64,000 nucleotides of DNA from Alteromonas sp. KUL49. Lineage in GTDB: Bacteria; Pseudomonadota; Gammaproteobacteria; Enterobacterales; Alteromonadaceae. The stretch is taken from assembly GCF_006538345.1 (NCBI RefSeq), contig NZ_BJKL01000003.1:310001-374000 (forward strand), written 5' to 3'. This document shows, piece after piece, positions 55,962-64,000 of the stretch; the stretch's first letter is position 1, and each line of letters opens with the position of its first letter. A program made the translations under genes and the position numbers. The notes under the pieces were generated by a model. That model was not told the origin of the DNA. It made no database searches and saw only the letters and a list, made by a program, of their open reading frames with translations.

Positions 55962-58900
55962 ATGAAAAAAACATTACTGAACACCCTAGTGGTAGCTGCA
56001 CTCGCAGGTACTGCCGCTGGTTCGTATGCCACCGTCAGTGGTATTTCTGGTTCATCAGTAGAACAATTAAATGCGATGGAAGCGGCTTTTGATAAGAAGG
56101 GTATTTTAGCGAATGCCATTGAAGTCGACAGCAACCACGTTCGTGTTATTGTTCAGTTAGATGACGCACCTATGGCGCAATTTGAAGGCGTTAACCCTAT
56201 GGTTAGTGGTCTTGTTGCAGATAAAGGCCAAAAGGTTAACTTTGAATCTAGCGCAGCGCTTACCTACAAAGAATTCCTAGTTTCTCAACAACAAGCGACA
56301 ATTGCTCAAATTAAGCGTTTCGACGCAGGCTTTGCAGCTGATTACTCATACACCGCTGCGTTTAACGGTTTCGCTGGTGTAATCTCTAAGAATGCGCTAG
56401 ACAGCCTAGCTTCACTTCCAGGCGTGAAAGCCGTTTATCCTGATGCTATTCAGCACTCTCAAATGGATGCCAGCCTTGACCTTATCAACGCCATTGATAC
56501 GTGGGAAAAAGTAGGCGGAAAAGAAGGCGCAGGTGCGGGCGTTAAAGTAGCTATAATCGATAGTGGTATCCGCCCAGAAAACCCTTTGTTCAGCGGTGAA
56601 GGCTTCACTGCACCAGATGCATCTGAATTACCGGATGACGATTACTGTTCAGTAGATGCAGATTTCTGTAACGCTAAGCTTATCGTTGCCCGTCACGCAG
56701 TTGTTCCTGCAGGCTTTAGTGTTGTAGATGACGAGCATGACTCACCACTTGGCTTCAATGGTCACGGAACTCACGTAGCAGGTACTGCTGTTGGTAACTA
56801 TGGTGTAATGGCTGAGCGTGATGGTGCAACAGCAGAAATTTCCGGTGTAGCTCCAGCAGCATACTTAATGGTGTACAAAGGTTTGTACGCAACACCTGCT
56901 AACCCAGCTTCATCAAGCGGTGCGAATTCAATGCTTCTTTCTATGCTTGAGTACTCGCTAATGGACGGTGCAGACATTGTGAACAACTCTTGGGGTGGCG
57001 GCGCAGGTGGTTCACCTGAAGGTTCTCCTTATGCAGATGTTTTCGATGCAATGAACGATGCAGGCGTAGTTACTGTATTTGCTGCAGGTAACGATGGCCC
57101 AGGTGCTGGCACTATCGGCTGCCCAGGGTGTTCTGATGCAGTGCTTACTGTTGCTAACACAACGACTGACCGTTTGTTTGCTAACGAAGTCACTATTGAG
57201 GGTGACACTACTATCGGAGCGATCCCTGCGATTTTCTCTGGTGAAGAAACGTTATTGTTAGACGAAGCCCTAACTGGCCCAGCAGTTTATGCTGGCGAAG
57301 TAGAACCAGAGAACTTTGAAGGTTGTGTGGCATACGCTGACGACACTACGTTCGCAGGCAGTGTAGCTGTAATTAGCCGTGGTGCGTGTTCTTTTGCAGA
57401 TAAAATTGCCAATGCCGAAGCTGCTGGCGCAACAGCTGTTCTGATTTTTAACTCTGCAGGTCGTGGTGAAGCGCCATTCCAAATGGGTGGTCTTAGTCCA
57501 GATCAGGGCATTCCATCATTTATGATGCCTTACACTTCTGGTTCTGCACTTGCTGAGTTAGCGGCATCAACTGATGACGCGGTTAACGTAACTATCGGTG
57601 CAGATGTTGTTCGTTCAACGTCTCCAGCGCTAGCAGACATCATGAACGATTCTAGTTCACGTGGTCCAAACGGTGACCCACGTTTCCTTAAGCCAAACCT
57701 TGCTGCTCCTGGTACGCGTATCTTCTCTGGTGAATCTCCAGAAGCTCCAGGACACTTAGGCGAAGACTTCTCTTTCAAAGGTGGTACGTCAATGGCGTCT
57801 CCACACGTAGCAGGTGCTGCTGCCCTACTACGCCAAATGCATCCTGATTGGTCTTCACAGCAAATCAAGAGTGCTCTAGTTGCTTCAAGTATTCGTGATG
57901 TAGTTAAAGAAGACGGTATTACACCGGCTGATAACTTCGACATGGGTGCTGGTCGTCTTGACGTTCTACGTGCGAGTACTGCTGAACTAACTTACAGTGA
58001 CCTAAGCTTAGTAAGTGCTGATTGTTTCTTGTCATGTGATATGACTATCACGGTAACGAACACCAGCGACGGTGATGTTAGTGTAAGCCCAACTGTAATG
58101 TTTGACGACGCAGGTATTTCTGCTTCTGTTTCTCCAGCTGACGCGACGCTACCAGCAGGCGCATCTGCAGAAATCACGCTAACTGTTGATGTTTCTACAG
58201 CAGACACAGGCGCTTGGACATTTGGTGGTATTAACTGGACAGACGGTGACGATGCAACCACTGACTACTTTGTACCTGTAGCAGTATACCCAATCAGCAG
58301 CGATGAGCCTTCTCTATTCACTACTATGGTTAGCAGTGACCTGGTTGCTGAAAACGGCATGGTTGAAGTAGAAGCGTCTGCTAACAACCAGTCTGTGACT
58401 GGCCTTATCAGCATCAAAGGTGAGCTGGATCATAAATTTGATCTTAACGAAGCAACCCTATCAGCTGTTAAGAACGGTAACCAAGAGCCGGTTAGCTTTG
58501 ATGAAGACACAAACACTATCATGTGGGAAGGTGCATTGAATACAGCATCATTCACCATGACTGAAGATGGTACCATCGGTGACCTACTTCAGGGTTTCAA
58601 CCTTCCTCGCTACCTGCCTATGAGCGCTATCGGTGTATCTCCTGTTACTTGTTCTTCAGTATGTGATGATACAGTGGTTGAAGTTAGCTTCGGCGGTAAC
58701 ATTATTACTTACCTAGGTCAAGAATATACGTCGATGCAAATCTCTTCTAACGGTTTTGTATCGCTTGGAACCGACTCAGGTAACGTTTCAACGTATCAGC
58801 CACACGAACTTCCTGGTTTGGAAGAGCCAAACAATGTTATCGCTCCTTTCTGGACTGATTTCGATCTTGACGGTACTTCAGATACAGATACTGGCGCAGG

Positions 58901-59921
58901 TAACATTTATGCAGCAAGCTTGACTACAGGTCACTTCGTTGTTGAATGGGAAGATGCGCAAATCTGGGGTGTAGAAGGTACTAGCGTTAACATGCAGCTT
59001 TGGTTCGACTACGAATCTGGCGATGTTCACTTTGTATACGGCGACATGAGCGCTCCTGTATACGAGACCGTTGTCGGTGCAGAAAACAGCACTGGTAGTG
59101 TTGGTATGACGCACGCAGCAGTATTCTCTGATGGCGTAATCGGAACTATGCCTTCTAGCAACCAAGAATACGTGCTAACTGCATCTTCTGGTGATGAAAT
59201 CGAAATTGCATTCGCTGGTAACATCATTCCTGCAACTGAATACATGGACGACATGATGTATGTTGATGAAGATGCATCAGCAACTGCAATGGTTCTTATG
59301 AACGAAGCTGATAGCACAGTCATCAACACGTTCACTATGGAATCTCTGTCTGGCGACTTCCGTTCATTCGCGCCTATCACTATCGACAAGCCTGAGCTTG
59401 ACGCGTCTAGTGTTATGGTTGCCACAGCACCTGAAAATGGTACAGCAACGGTTAACGATGACGGCACTATCACTTATGCACCTAATGCAGACTTCTACGG
59501 TGAAGACTCATTCACTTACACTGTAGATTATGTAGCTGCAACAGACGCTGATCCAGTGACTGTTGGTGAAGGTACGGTGAGCGTGATGGTTGCGGGTGTA
59601 CAAGACGCACCGGTACTAACAGTACAGTCTCCTGCTTCTGTTGACGAGATGAGCACATTTACTGTGACTGCATCAGCTACAGACGCTGATGGTGACGATG
59701 TTGTTATCACTATTAACGGTGTTGAAACTACGTCTTACACTGGCACAGCGCCAATCGCAGAAGAAGGTAACATTAGAGTGACTATCACCGCTACAGATGG
59801 TATGGACACTGTAACTGATACTGTAACAATCCGCGTTAATAACAAAAACGACGGTGGTTCAACTGGTTGGTTAGCATTGCTACTTCTTCCAGTAATCTAC
59901 CTACGTCGCAAAATGAAGTAA
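55962..59921 (+). CDS. Secreted S8 subtilase with PA domain and GlyGly-CTERM
   Basis: A 1319-residue exported protease. After a signal peptide (cleavage near SYA-TV) comes an I9-type propeptide (about 30-170). The catalytic triad is D200 (VAIIDSGIRP), H268 (NGHGTHVAGT) and S610 (GGTSMASPHVAGA), with a PA domain inserted at about 430-540. Further on lie Ig-like or cadherin-like beta domains (for example GTITYAPNADFYGEDSFTYTV). The end is GGSTGWLALLLLPVIYLRRK, a GlyGly-CTERM tail recognised by rhombosortase. Codons are strongly biased (mostly GGT, GCT, AAC, GAA), suggesting very high expression; this also produces long empty antisense frames. It is a degradative extracellular enzyme typical of marine heterotrophs. 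Confidence 0.93.
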   Translation: MKKTLLNTLVVAALAGTAAGSYATVSGISGSSVEQLNAMEAAFDKKGILANAIEVDSNHVRVIVQLDDAPMAQFEGVNPMVSGLVADKGQKVNFESSAALTYKEFLVSQQQATIAQIKRFDAGFAADYSYTAAFNGFAGVISKNALDSLASLPGVKAVYPDAIQHSQMDASLDLINAIDTWEKVGGKEGAGAGVKVAIIDSGIRPENPLFSGEGFTAPDASELPDDDYCSVDADFCNAKLIVARHAVVPAGFSVVDDEHDSPLGFNGHGTHVAGTAVGNYGVMAERDGATAEISGVAPAAYLMVYKGLYATPANPASSSGANSMLLSMLEYSLMDGADIVNNSWGGGAGGSPEGSPYADVFDAMNDAGVVTVFAAGNDGPGAGTIGCPGCSDAVLTVANTTTDRLFANEVTIEGDTTIGAIPAIFSGEETLLLDEALTGPAVYAGEVEPENFEGCVAYADDTTFAGSVAVISRGACSFADKIANAEAAGATAVLIFNSAGRGEAPFQMGGLSPDQGIPSFMMPYTSGSALAELAASTDDAVNVTIGADVVRSTSPALADIMNDSSSRGPNGDPRFLKPNLAAPGTRIFSGESPEAPGHLGEDFSFKGGTSMASPHVAGAAALLRQMHPDWSSQQIKSALVASSIRDVVKEDGITPADNFDMGAGRLDVLRASTAELTYSDLSLVSADCFLSCDMTITVTNTSDGDVSVSPTVMFDDAGISASVSPADATLPAGASAEITLTVDVSTADTGAWTFGGINWTDGDDATTDYFVPVAVYPISSDEPSLFTTMVSSDLVAENGMVEVEASANNQSVTGLISIKGELDHKFDLNEATLSAVKNGNQEPVSFDEDTNTIMWEGALNTASFTMTEDGTIGDLLQGFNLPRYLPMSAIGVSPVTCSSVCDDTVVEVSFGGNIITYLGQEYTSMQISSNGFVSLGTDSGNVSTYQPHELPGLEEPNNVIAPFWTDFDLDGTSDTDTGAGNIYAASLTTGHFVVEWEDAQIWGVEGTSVNMQLWFDYESGDVHFVYGDMSAPVYETVVGAENSTGSVGMTHAAVFSDGVIGTMPSSNQEYVLTASSGDEIEIAFAGNIIPATEYMDDMMYVDEDASATAMVLMNEADSTVINTFTMESLSGDFRSFAPITIDKPELDASSVMVATAPENGTATVNDDGTITYAPNADFYGEDSFTYTVDYVAATDADPVTVGEGTVSVMVAGVQDAPVLTVQSPASVDEMSTFTVTASATDADGDDVVITINGVETTSYTGTAPIAEEGNIRVTITATDGMDTVTDTVTIRVNNKNDGGSTGWLALLLLPVIYLRRKMK

Positions 59922-59937
59922 TTCATTAGCTAGAAAT

Positions 59938-59969
59938 TAAAAAGAGTCGCTTTTAGCGACTCTTTTTTT
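59938..59969. terminator. Bidirectional terminator between the S8 protease and rmuC
   Basis: AGAGTCGC-TTTTA-GCGACTCT with T-runs on both sides (seven T rightward, five T leftward). It ends the protease gene and the rmuC gene, which converge here. Confidence 0.88.
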
Positions 59970-59983
59970 AACCTTTCGAAAAG

Positions 59984-61354
59984 TTATTCGTCACTTGTTC
60001 TATCAGCCATGTTGCTAATGGTTGCACTCAACGATTTATTGGTTTGAACTCCCATATCGCGGAAGTTTTCAACCTGCTTTACTATATTTCCTCTTCCGGT
60101 TGCCAGCTTATTCAACGCAGTATCATATTGTGACTGTGCATTTAGCAGTGACTTGCCGACTTTTTCAAAGTCAGTGACAAACCCAACAAATTTATCGTGC
60201 AGCTTAGCGGCATGTTGAGCAATGTCTTGAGCGTTTCGATTTTGATACTCATACTGCCAAATATTATTGATTGTACGAAGTGCGACCAACAGATTGGTTG
60301 GACTCACCAACATGATATTGTTGGATAGTGCAAGTGATACCAGTTCGGGATCTTCATCAATGGCTAATAAAAATGCAGGCTCCACGGGTACAAAAAGCAA
60401 AACATAATCGAGGGTCTTAATTCCCTCTAATTGATGGTACGCCTTTTTCCCCAACCCCTTAATATGATTCTCCAGTGATAATACATGTTCTGCTAAGTAT
60501 TGTTTTCGGCTTTCTTGATCATCGCTGTTAAAATAGCGCTCGTAGGCATTCAAGCTCACTTTAGAATCAATAATTACGTCTTTATCATTGGGTAAGTGAA
60601 CCACAACATCAGGTTGATAACGCTTGCCATCATCATTGTGACTAGAAACCTGAATATCAAATTCATGCCCTTCTCTTAGACCAGACTCTTTTAAAATACG
60701 TTGTAAGACTACCTCGCCCCAATTACCTTGAGCTTTATTGTCGCCTTTAAGTGCAAGGGTTAATGCGGCAGCCTCTTCGGTAATCTTCTGGTTCAACGCT
60801 TTTAAGCTGAGTATTTCAGTTTTAAGAGAAGCTCGCTCCTGTCCCTCGCGGATATGTTGATCGGTTATCTGACGCTTGAACCCCTCTAGCTCAGTTTTAA
60901 ATGGCGATAGCAGCTCGTTGAGGCTTTTATGGGAGTTATCGCTAAACTTCTTAGCATTGCTATCGAGAACCTTAGTAGCGATGTTTTCAAAGTTAGTTGT
61001 CAACTTTTCTTCAGTGGCGTGAAGTAGCGCTAGTTTTTCTTCATGACTTTGCAATAAGGCATCAATGCGAGCCGTATGTGCCTCGTTTTTAGCAATAAGT
61101 CGTGTGTTTTGCGCTTGCAACTCAGAAGTTATTCGTTTTTCTTGTTCTAACGCTTCCGATAACAGCCTAGCGTTGTTTACTTTCTCGGTTAGCACGCCAA
61201 CTTCAATATTCAAAGTTTGATTGATTTGTACTAGTTCATCGTGCTCTTTCCTGATGGCTATTATTTTATACAAAGCGAAAAGAAAGAAAGTAAAAGACAG
61301 TGATGAAAAAACGATAAATGTGGGAAAAATCCATTGAGATGCCAACAAAGCCAT
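59984..61354 (-). CDS. rmuC: DNA recombination protein RmuC homologue
   Basis: A 456-residue protein with an N-terminal membrane helix (FPTFIVFSSLSFTFFLFALYK) and a long coiled coil (about 40-200; many heptad-like Glu/Leu/Lys). The conserved RmuC nuclease-like domain follows (about 210-400; GNWGEVVLQRILKESGLREG, PDVVVHLPNDKDVIIDSKVSL, LLFVPVEPAFLLA). RmuC limits DNA inversions and is a predicted PD-(D/E)XK nuclease anchored at the inner membrane. It converges with the subtilase gene and shares its terminator. Length matches E. coli RmuC (475). Confidence 0.9.
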   Translation of the reverse strand: MALLASQWIFPTFIVFSSLSFTFFLFALYKIIAIRKEHDELVQINQTLNIEVGVLTEKVNNARLLSEALEQEKRITSELQAQNTRLIAKNEAHTARIDALLQSHEEKLALLHATEEKLTTNFENIATKVLDSNAKKFSDNSHKSLNELLSPFKTELEGFKRQITDQHIREGQERASLKTEILSLKALNQKITEEAAALTLALKGDNKAQGNWGEVVLQRILKESGLREGHEFDIQVSSHNDDGKRYQPDVVVHLPNDKDVIIDSKVSLNAYERYFNSDDQESRKQYLAEHVLSLENHIKGLGKKAYHQLEGIKTLDYVLLFVPVEPAFLLAIDEDPELVSLALSNNIMLVSPTNLLVALRTINNIWQYEYQNRNAQDIAQHAAKLHDKFVGFVTDFEKVGKSLLNAQSQYDTALNKLATGRGNIVKQVENFRDMGVQTNKSLSATISNMADRTSDE

Positions 61355-61388
61355 GCCCTTAATACTGATAATATATACAGCATTAAAG

Positions 61389-61421
61389 CAAAAACGGGTG
61401 CATTGCGCACCCGTTTTTTAA
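61389..61421 (-). terminator. Terminator of the fumarase gene
   Basis: AAAACGGGTGC-ATT-GCACCCGTTTT with T-runs on both strands, 19 nt after the fumarase stop and before rmuC. Confidence 0.85.
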
Positions 61422-61438
61422 TTAGCGATGTAGCGTGA

Positions 61439-62968
61439 CTATTTAGATAGTTCGCTATCTAGCTCTTCAATTTTAGCCTGCCAAATAGCTGGGCCAGTTT
61501 TATGTGCGTTAGCACCTGTACTATCAACTGCAACTGTCACTGGCATATCTTCTACTTCAAACTCGTAGATTGCTTCCATGCCCAAGTCTTCAAATGCAAC
61601 GACACGAGACTTCTTGATCGCTTTAGACACTAGATAAGCAGCGCCGCCCACAGCCATCAAGTAAACAGCTTTGTGCTTAGCTATAGAGTCTACAGTCGCT
61701 GGTCCACGTTCTGCCTTACCAATCATTCCAATAAGGCCGGTTTCTTCTAACATAAGGTCAGTAAACTTATCCATACGCGTTGCCGTTGTTGGACCTGCCG
61801 GACCTACCACTTCGTCACCAACAGCATCTACGGGACCTACGTAATAGATAAAGCGGTTTGTAAGATCAACGCCTTCAGGTAAGCCTTCGCCATTTTCCAT
61901 CATGGTCTGAATACGCTTATGCGCTGCGTCACGTCCAGTTAGCATCTTACCTGAAAGTAGTACCGTTTCTCCGACTTTCCACTCTTGAATGTCTGCTTTT
62001 GTCACATCGTCTAAGTTCACACGACGAGTATTCTCACTCACTTCCCAAGTCACTTCTGGCCAATCTTCAAGTTTAGGTGGTGTGAGCTCTGCGGGGCCTG
62101 AACCATCTAAATAGAAGTGAGCATGGCGGGTTGCCGCACAGTTAGGGATCATAGCAACGGGTTTTGAGGCAGCATGGGTAGGCATAGATTTAATTTTGAT
62201 ATCTACTACAGTGGTTAACCCACCTAAGCCTTGCGCGCCAATACCTAGCTTATTGACCCGATCAAAAATCTCTAAACGTAGTTTCTCATCAGTGGTTTCG
62301 GCGCCGCGATCGATAAGCTCTTGAATATCCACAGGATCCATTAAGCTTTCTTTGGCTAATACCGCAGCCTTCTCAGCAGTACCGCCAATACCTATACCTA
62401 GCATGCCAGGAGGACACCAACCTGCCCCCATTGTAGGTAATGTTTTTACGACCCAATCGGCAATATTATCGCTGGGGTTAAGCATTACCATTTTTGATTT
62501 GTTCTCAGAACCACCACCTTTAGCTGCAATCATGACTTCAATTTTGTCACCGGCAACCATATCAAGGTGGACAACCGCGGGAGTGTTGTCTTTGGTATTT
62601 TTTCGCGCACCCGCTGGGTCTGCAACAATAGAGGCACGAAGTGGGTTATCAGGGTTGGTGTAAGCGCGGCGCGTCCCCTCGTCTACCATTTCCTGAACCG
62701 TCATGTCTGTCTTGTCCCAAGTAACTGCCATACCCACTTTTACGAAGCACGTCACGATACCTGTGTCTTGACATAGAGGACGTTTACCCTCAGCAGACAT
62801 ACGAGAATTAATTAGGATTTGCGCCATTGCATCTTTTGCTGCTTGGCTTTGCTCTTTGTTGTAAGCCTCTTCGACGGCTTTTACGTAATCTAACGGGTGA
62901 TAATAGGAGATAAATTGTAGGGCATCTTCGATGCTGTCAATGAAATCTTGTTGACGGATAACGGTCAT
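61439..62968 (-). CDS. fumA: Fumarate hydratase class I (iron-sulfur)
   Basis: From ATG 62968 (MTVIRQQDFIDS) a 509-residue class I fumarase. The N-terminal domain contains the [4Fe-4S] Cys motifs RPLCQDTGIV and ATR-preceding MIPNCAATRHAHF. The C-terminal beta-domain follows with AVGGAAYLVSKAI and GANAHKTGPAIW. It interconverts fumarate and malate in the citric acid cycle. Reading further upstream to 63118 would add about 50 unlikely basic residues. Class I tartrate dehydratase is a near relative, but the length favours fumarase. Confidence 0.93.
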   Translation of the reverse strand: MTVIRQQDFIDSIEDALQFISYYHPLDYVKAVEEAYNKEQSQAAKDAMAQILINSRMSAEGKRPLCQDTGIVTCFVKVGMAVTWDKTDMTVQEMVDEGTRRAYTNPDNPLRASIVADPAGARKNTKDNTPAVVHLDMVAGDKIEVMIAAKGGGSENKSKMVMLNPSDNIADWVVKTLPTMGAGWCPPGMLGIGIGGTAEKAAVLAKESLMDPVDIQELIDRGAETTDEKLRLEIFDRVNKLGIGAQGLGGLTTVVDIKIKSMPTHAASKPVAMIPNCAATRHAHFYLDGSGPAELTPPKLEDWPEVTWEVSENTRRVNLDDVTKADIQEWKVGETVLLSGKMLTGRDAAHKRIQTMMENGEGLPEGVDLTNRFIYYVGPVDAVGDEVVGPAGPTTATRMDKFTDLMLEETGLIGMIGKAERGPATVDSIAKHKAVYLMAVGGAAYLVSKAIKKSRVVAFEDLGMEAIYEFEVEDMPVTVAVDSTGANAHKTGPAIWQAKIEELDSELSK

Positions 62969-63161
62969 GACATCCTCTTTTTTCTTTGGCTTTCGTGGTC
63001 TTAGCTTAGTAAAAAAGCGTATACTAGCGCATCTCTTGTGATGGCACCATGTAAACTGTAGTGTCATTGCTAAACAAATTAACGATTTAACACTAAAGTG
63101 GTAGCTTCTTGGCCCCAATAGGATAACTTCGTTAAGCGTAGGTCATTGCTCCTGTTTTACT
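62969..63161. other. Divergent region between fumA and pabB
   Basis: A 193-nt intergenic region that must hold the promoters of fumA (leftward) and pabB (rightward). No clear operator dyad was recognised. Confidence 0.35.
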
Positions 63162-64000
63162 ATGTTGTTTGATAAAGATTTAACTATTTCAATTACCCCC
63201 TTTCCTCTTGCGTCAGATACGTCTATTCACACGCTATTCTCAAATATTGCCCATTTGCCCGGTGCAATACTGTTTGATACCTGTCAATCAACAAAAAGTG
63301 ATGGACGGTTCAATATTATGGTGTGGGGCCCGTTAAAAACGGTAAGAGCGAGTAATGGTAAAGTTGAGGTTATCAATCAGCAGAATAACGCAGCACACAC
63401 CGTAGACGTTGACCCGTTCAAAGCGGTAGAGGACCAACTTCACTCTCAGCTATCAGGCGTTGTTGTACGAAAGCAGGACATATCAAAAGCAAAAGAGCTA
63501 CCCTTTTTGGTGGGCGTGGCCGGTATGGCAGGATATGACACAGGCCGTTACTATGAGCAACTGCCCTGTATCGCTGAAAATGACTACCAGACACCAGAGT
63601 TTGAGGTGCATCTGTATCCTCATTCGATTATTCACGACAATCACACCAATGAGACGTTCTTTTGTGCATTGGGTGAGCCAGCATTGCCGGAATTTATTAA
63701 TGACACCAGCACGGGTGACTTCAGTTTAACGTCGATATGGACCTCAAACCTCACTCAATCAGCCTATGTCGATAAACTAGACGCCATTCACAATTACTTG
63801 CGTGCAGGCGATTGCTATCAAATTAATATGGCACAACGCTTCTCAGCGACTTACTCTGGCTCAAGTTGGACTGCTTATCAACATTTGAGTCAAGCTAACA
63901 ATGCGCCTTTCTCTGCGTATATGCAGTTAAATAACTCCAGTATCTTAAGTATTTCCCCAGAACGTTTTATAAAAGTAAAAGATCGCAACGTCGAAACTAA
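63162..64000 (+). CDS. pabB: Aminodeoxychorismate synthase component I (partial, runs off the right edge)
   Basis: An open frame from ATG 63162 to the window edge covers 279 residues of an anthranilate-synthase component I-like enzyme. Typical features are the N-terminal LFDTCQSTKSDGRFN and the linker LTQSAYVDKLDAIHNYLRAGDCYQINMAQRFSA. The start of the chorismate-binding domain follows (FSAYMQLNNSSILSISPERFI). The GDCYQIN/AQRF pattern and the lack of a glutamine-amidotransferase partner nearby favour PabB over TrpE. It makes 4-amino-4-deoxychorismate for folate. The C-terminal catalytic half lies outside the window. Confidence 0.88.
   Translation, partial: MLFDKDLTISITPFPLASDTSIHTLFSNIAHLPGAILFDTCQSTKSDGRFNIMVWGPLKTVRASNGKVEVINQQNNAAHTVDVDPFKAVEDQLHSQLSGVVVRKQDISKAKELPFLVGVAGMAGYDTGRYYEQLPCIAENDYQTPEFEVHLYPHSIIHDNHTNETFFCALGEPALPEFINDTSTGDFSLTSIWTSNLTQSAYVDKLDAIHNYLRAGDCYQINMAQRFSATYSGSSWTAYQHLSQANNAPFSAYMQLNNSSILSISPERFIKVKDRNVET

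Noticed and set aside
57530-57943. 137-residue antisense open frame inside the subtilase gene
   Set aside because: The gene's strong codon bias produces long antisense frames by chance; it lacks a ribosome-binding site and motifs. The same holds for 59027-59473 and 58878-59165.
61260-61354. Hydrophobic start of rmuC as a signal peptide
   Set aside because: It is an uncleaved membrane anchor typical of RmuC; no cleavage site is visible.
1-64000. CRISPR array, integrase or prophage modules
   Set aside because: No regular direct-repeat array, tyrosine integrase or phage structural genes were found on either strand.

Overview
The window looks like a chromosomal segment of a marine gammaproteobacterium of the Alteromonadales (Alteromonas / Glaciecola / Paraglaciecola type). 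The evidence is the gene content and order: fabA and rmf, then a pyrD-rlmKL-glutaredoxin-uup-DUF3466 run, a 180 kDa-class NAD-glutamate dehydrogenase, NhaC, a GlyGly-CTERM subtilase and a branched-chain 2-oxoacid dehydrogenase operon. No tRNA, rRNA or CRISPR array was seen.

Region 1 (about 1-8320) is accessory DNA. It holds the tail of an unknown gene overlapping an SF2 helicase, a SprT-like metalloprotease behind a perfect 10-bp inverted repeat, an intact Tn3-family transposase with no resolvase and no recognisable ends, a cysteine-cluster protein, and a mercury-type cassette (merT, merP and a GDCCxC protein divergent from merR) that lacks merA. Its right edge coincides with a phospholipase D-like lipoprotein gene cut off after its first HKD motif.

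Region 2 (9025-15030) is a dense photolyase/cryptochrome island. Four different family members and a DUF2256 mini-protein lie in two divergent, overlapping operons: CPD photolyase, FeS-BCP and DUF2256 to the left; Cry-DASH and a divergent paralogue to the right.

Region 3 (15044-28500) is housekeeping: fabA with a FabR-type operator, rmf, a five-gene operon from pyrD to DUF3466, and gdhB. Region 4 (28671-35561) encodes a probable envelope lipid or hydrophobic-compound trafficking module: a DUF1302 outer-membrane protein, a DUF1329 periplasmic protein, a YCF48 propeller and an RND permease. Region 5 (35778-46956) holds DUF2835, pepN, nhaC, an NSS transporter, prc, proQ, a small acidic protein, msrC, a SIMPL protein and an aminotransferase.

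Region 6 (46957-51506) has a candidate small RNA, then an operon running rlmJ, Ser/Thr kinase, tesB and gamma-carbonic anhydrase. rlmJ is split by a frameshift at a run of seven A. Region 7 (51622-64000) holds the BCKDH operon (E1 alpha, E1 beta, E2), a large secreted subtilase with strong codon bias, rmuC, class I fumarase and the start of pabB. Nearly all of regions 3-7 looks like ordinary core genome. The most unusual material is in regions 1 and 2, the rlmJ frameshift and the 47.3 kb sRNA candidate.
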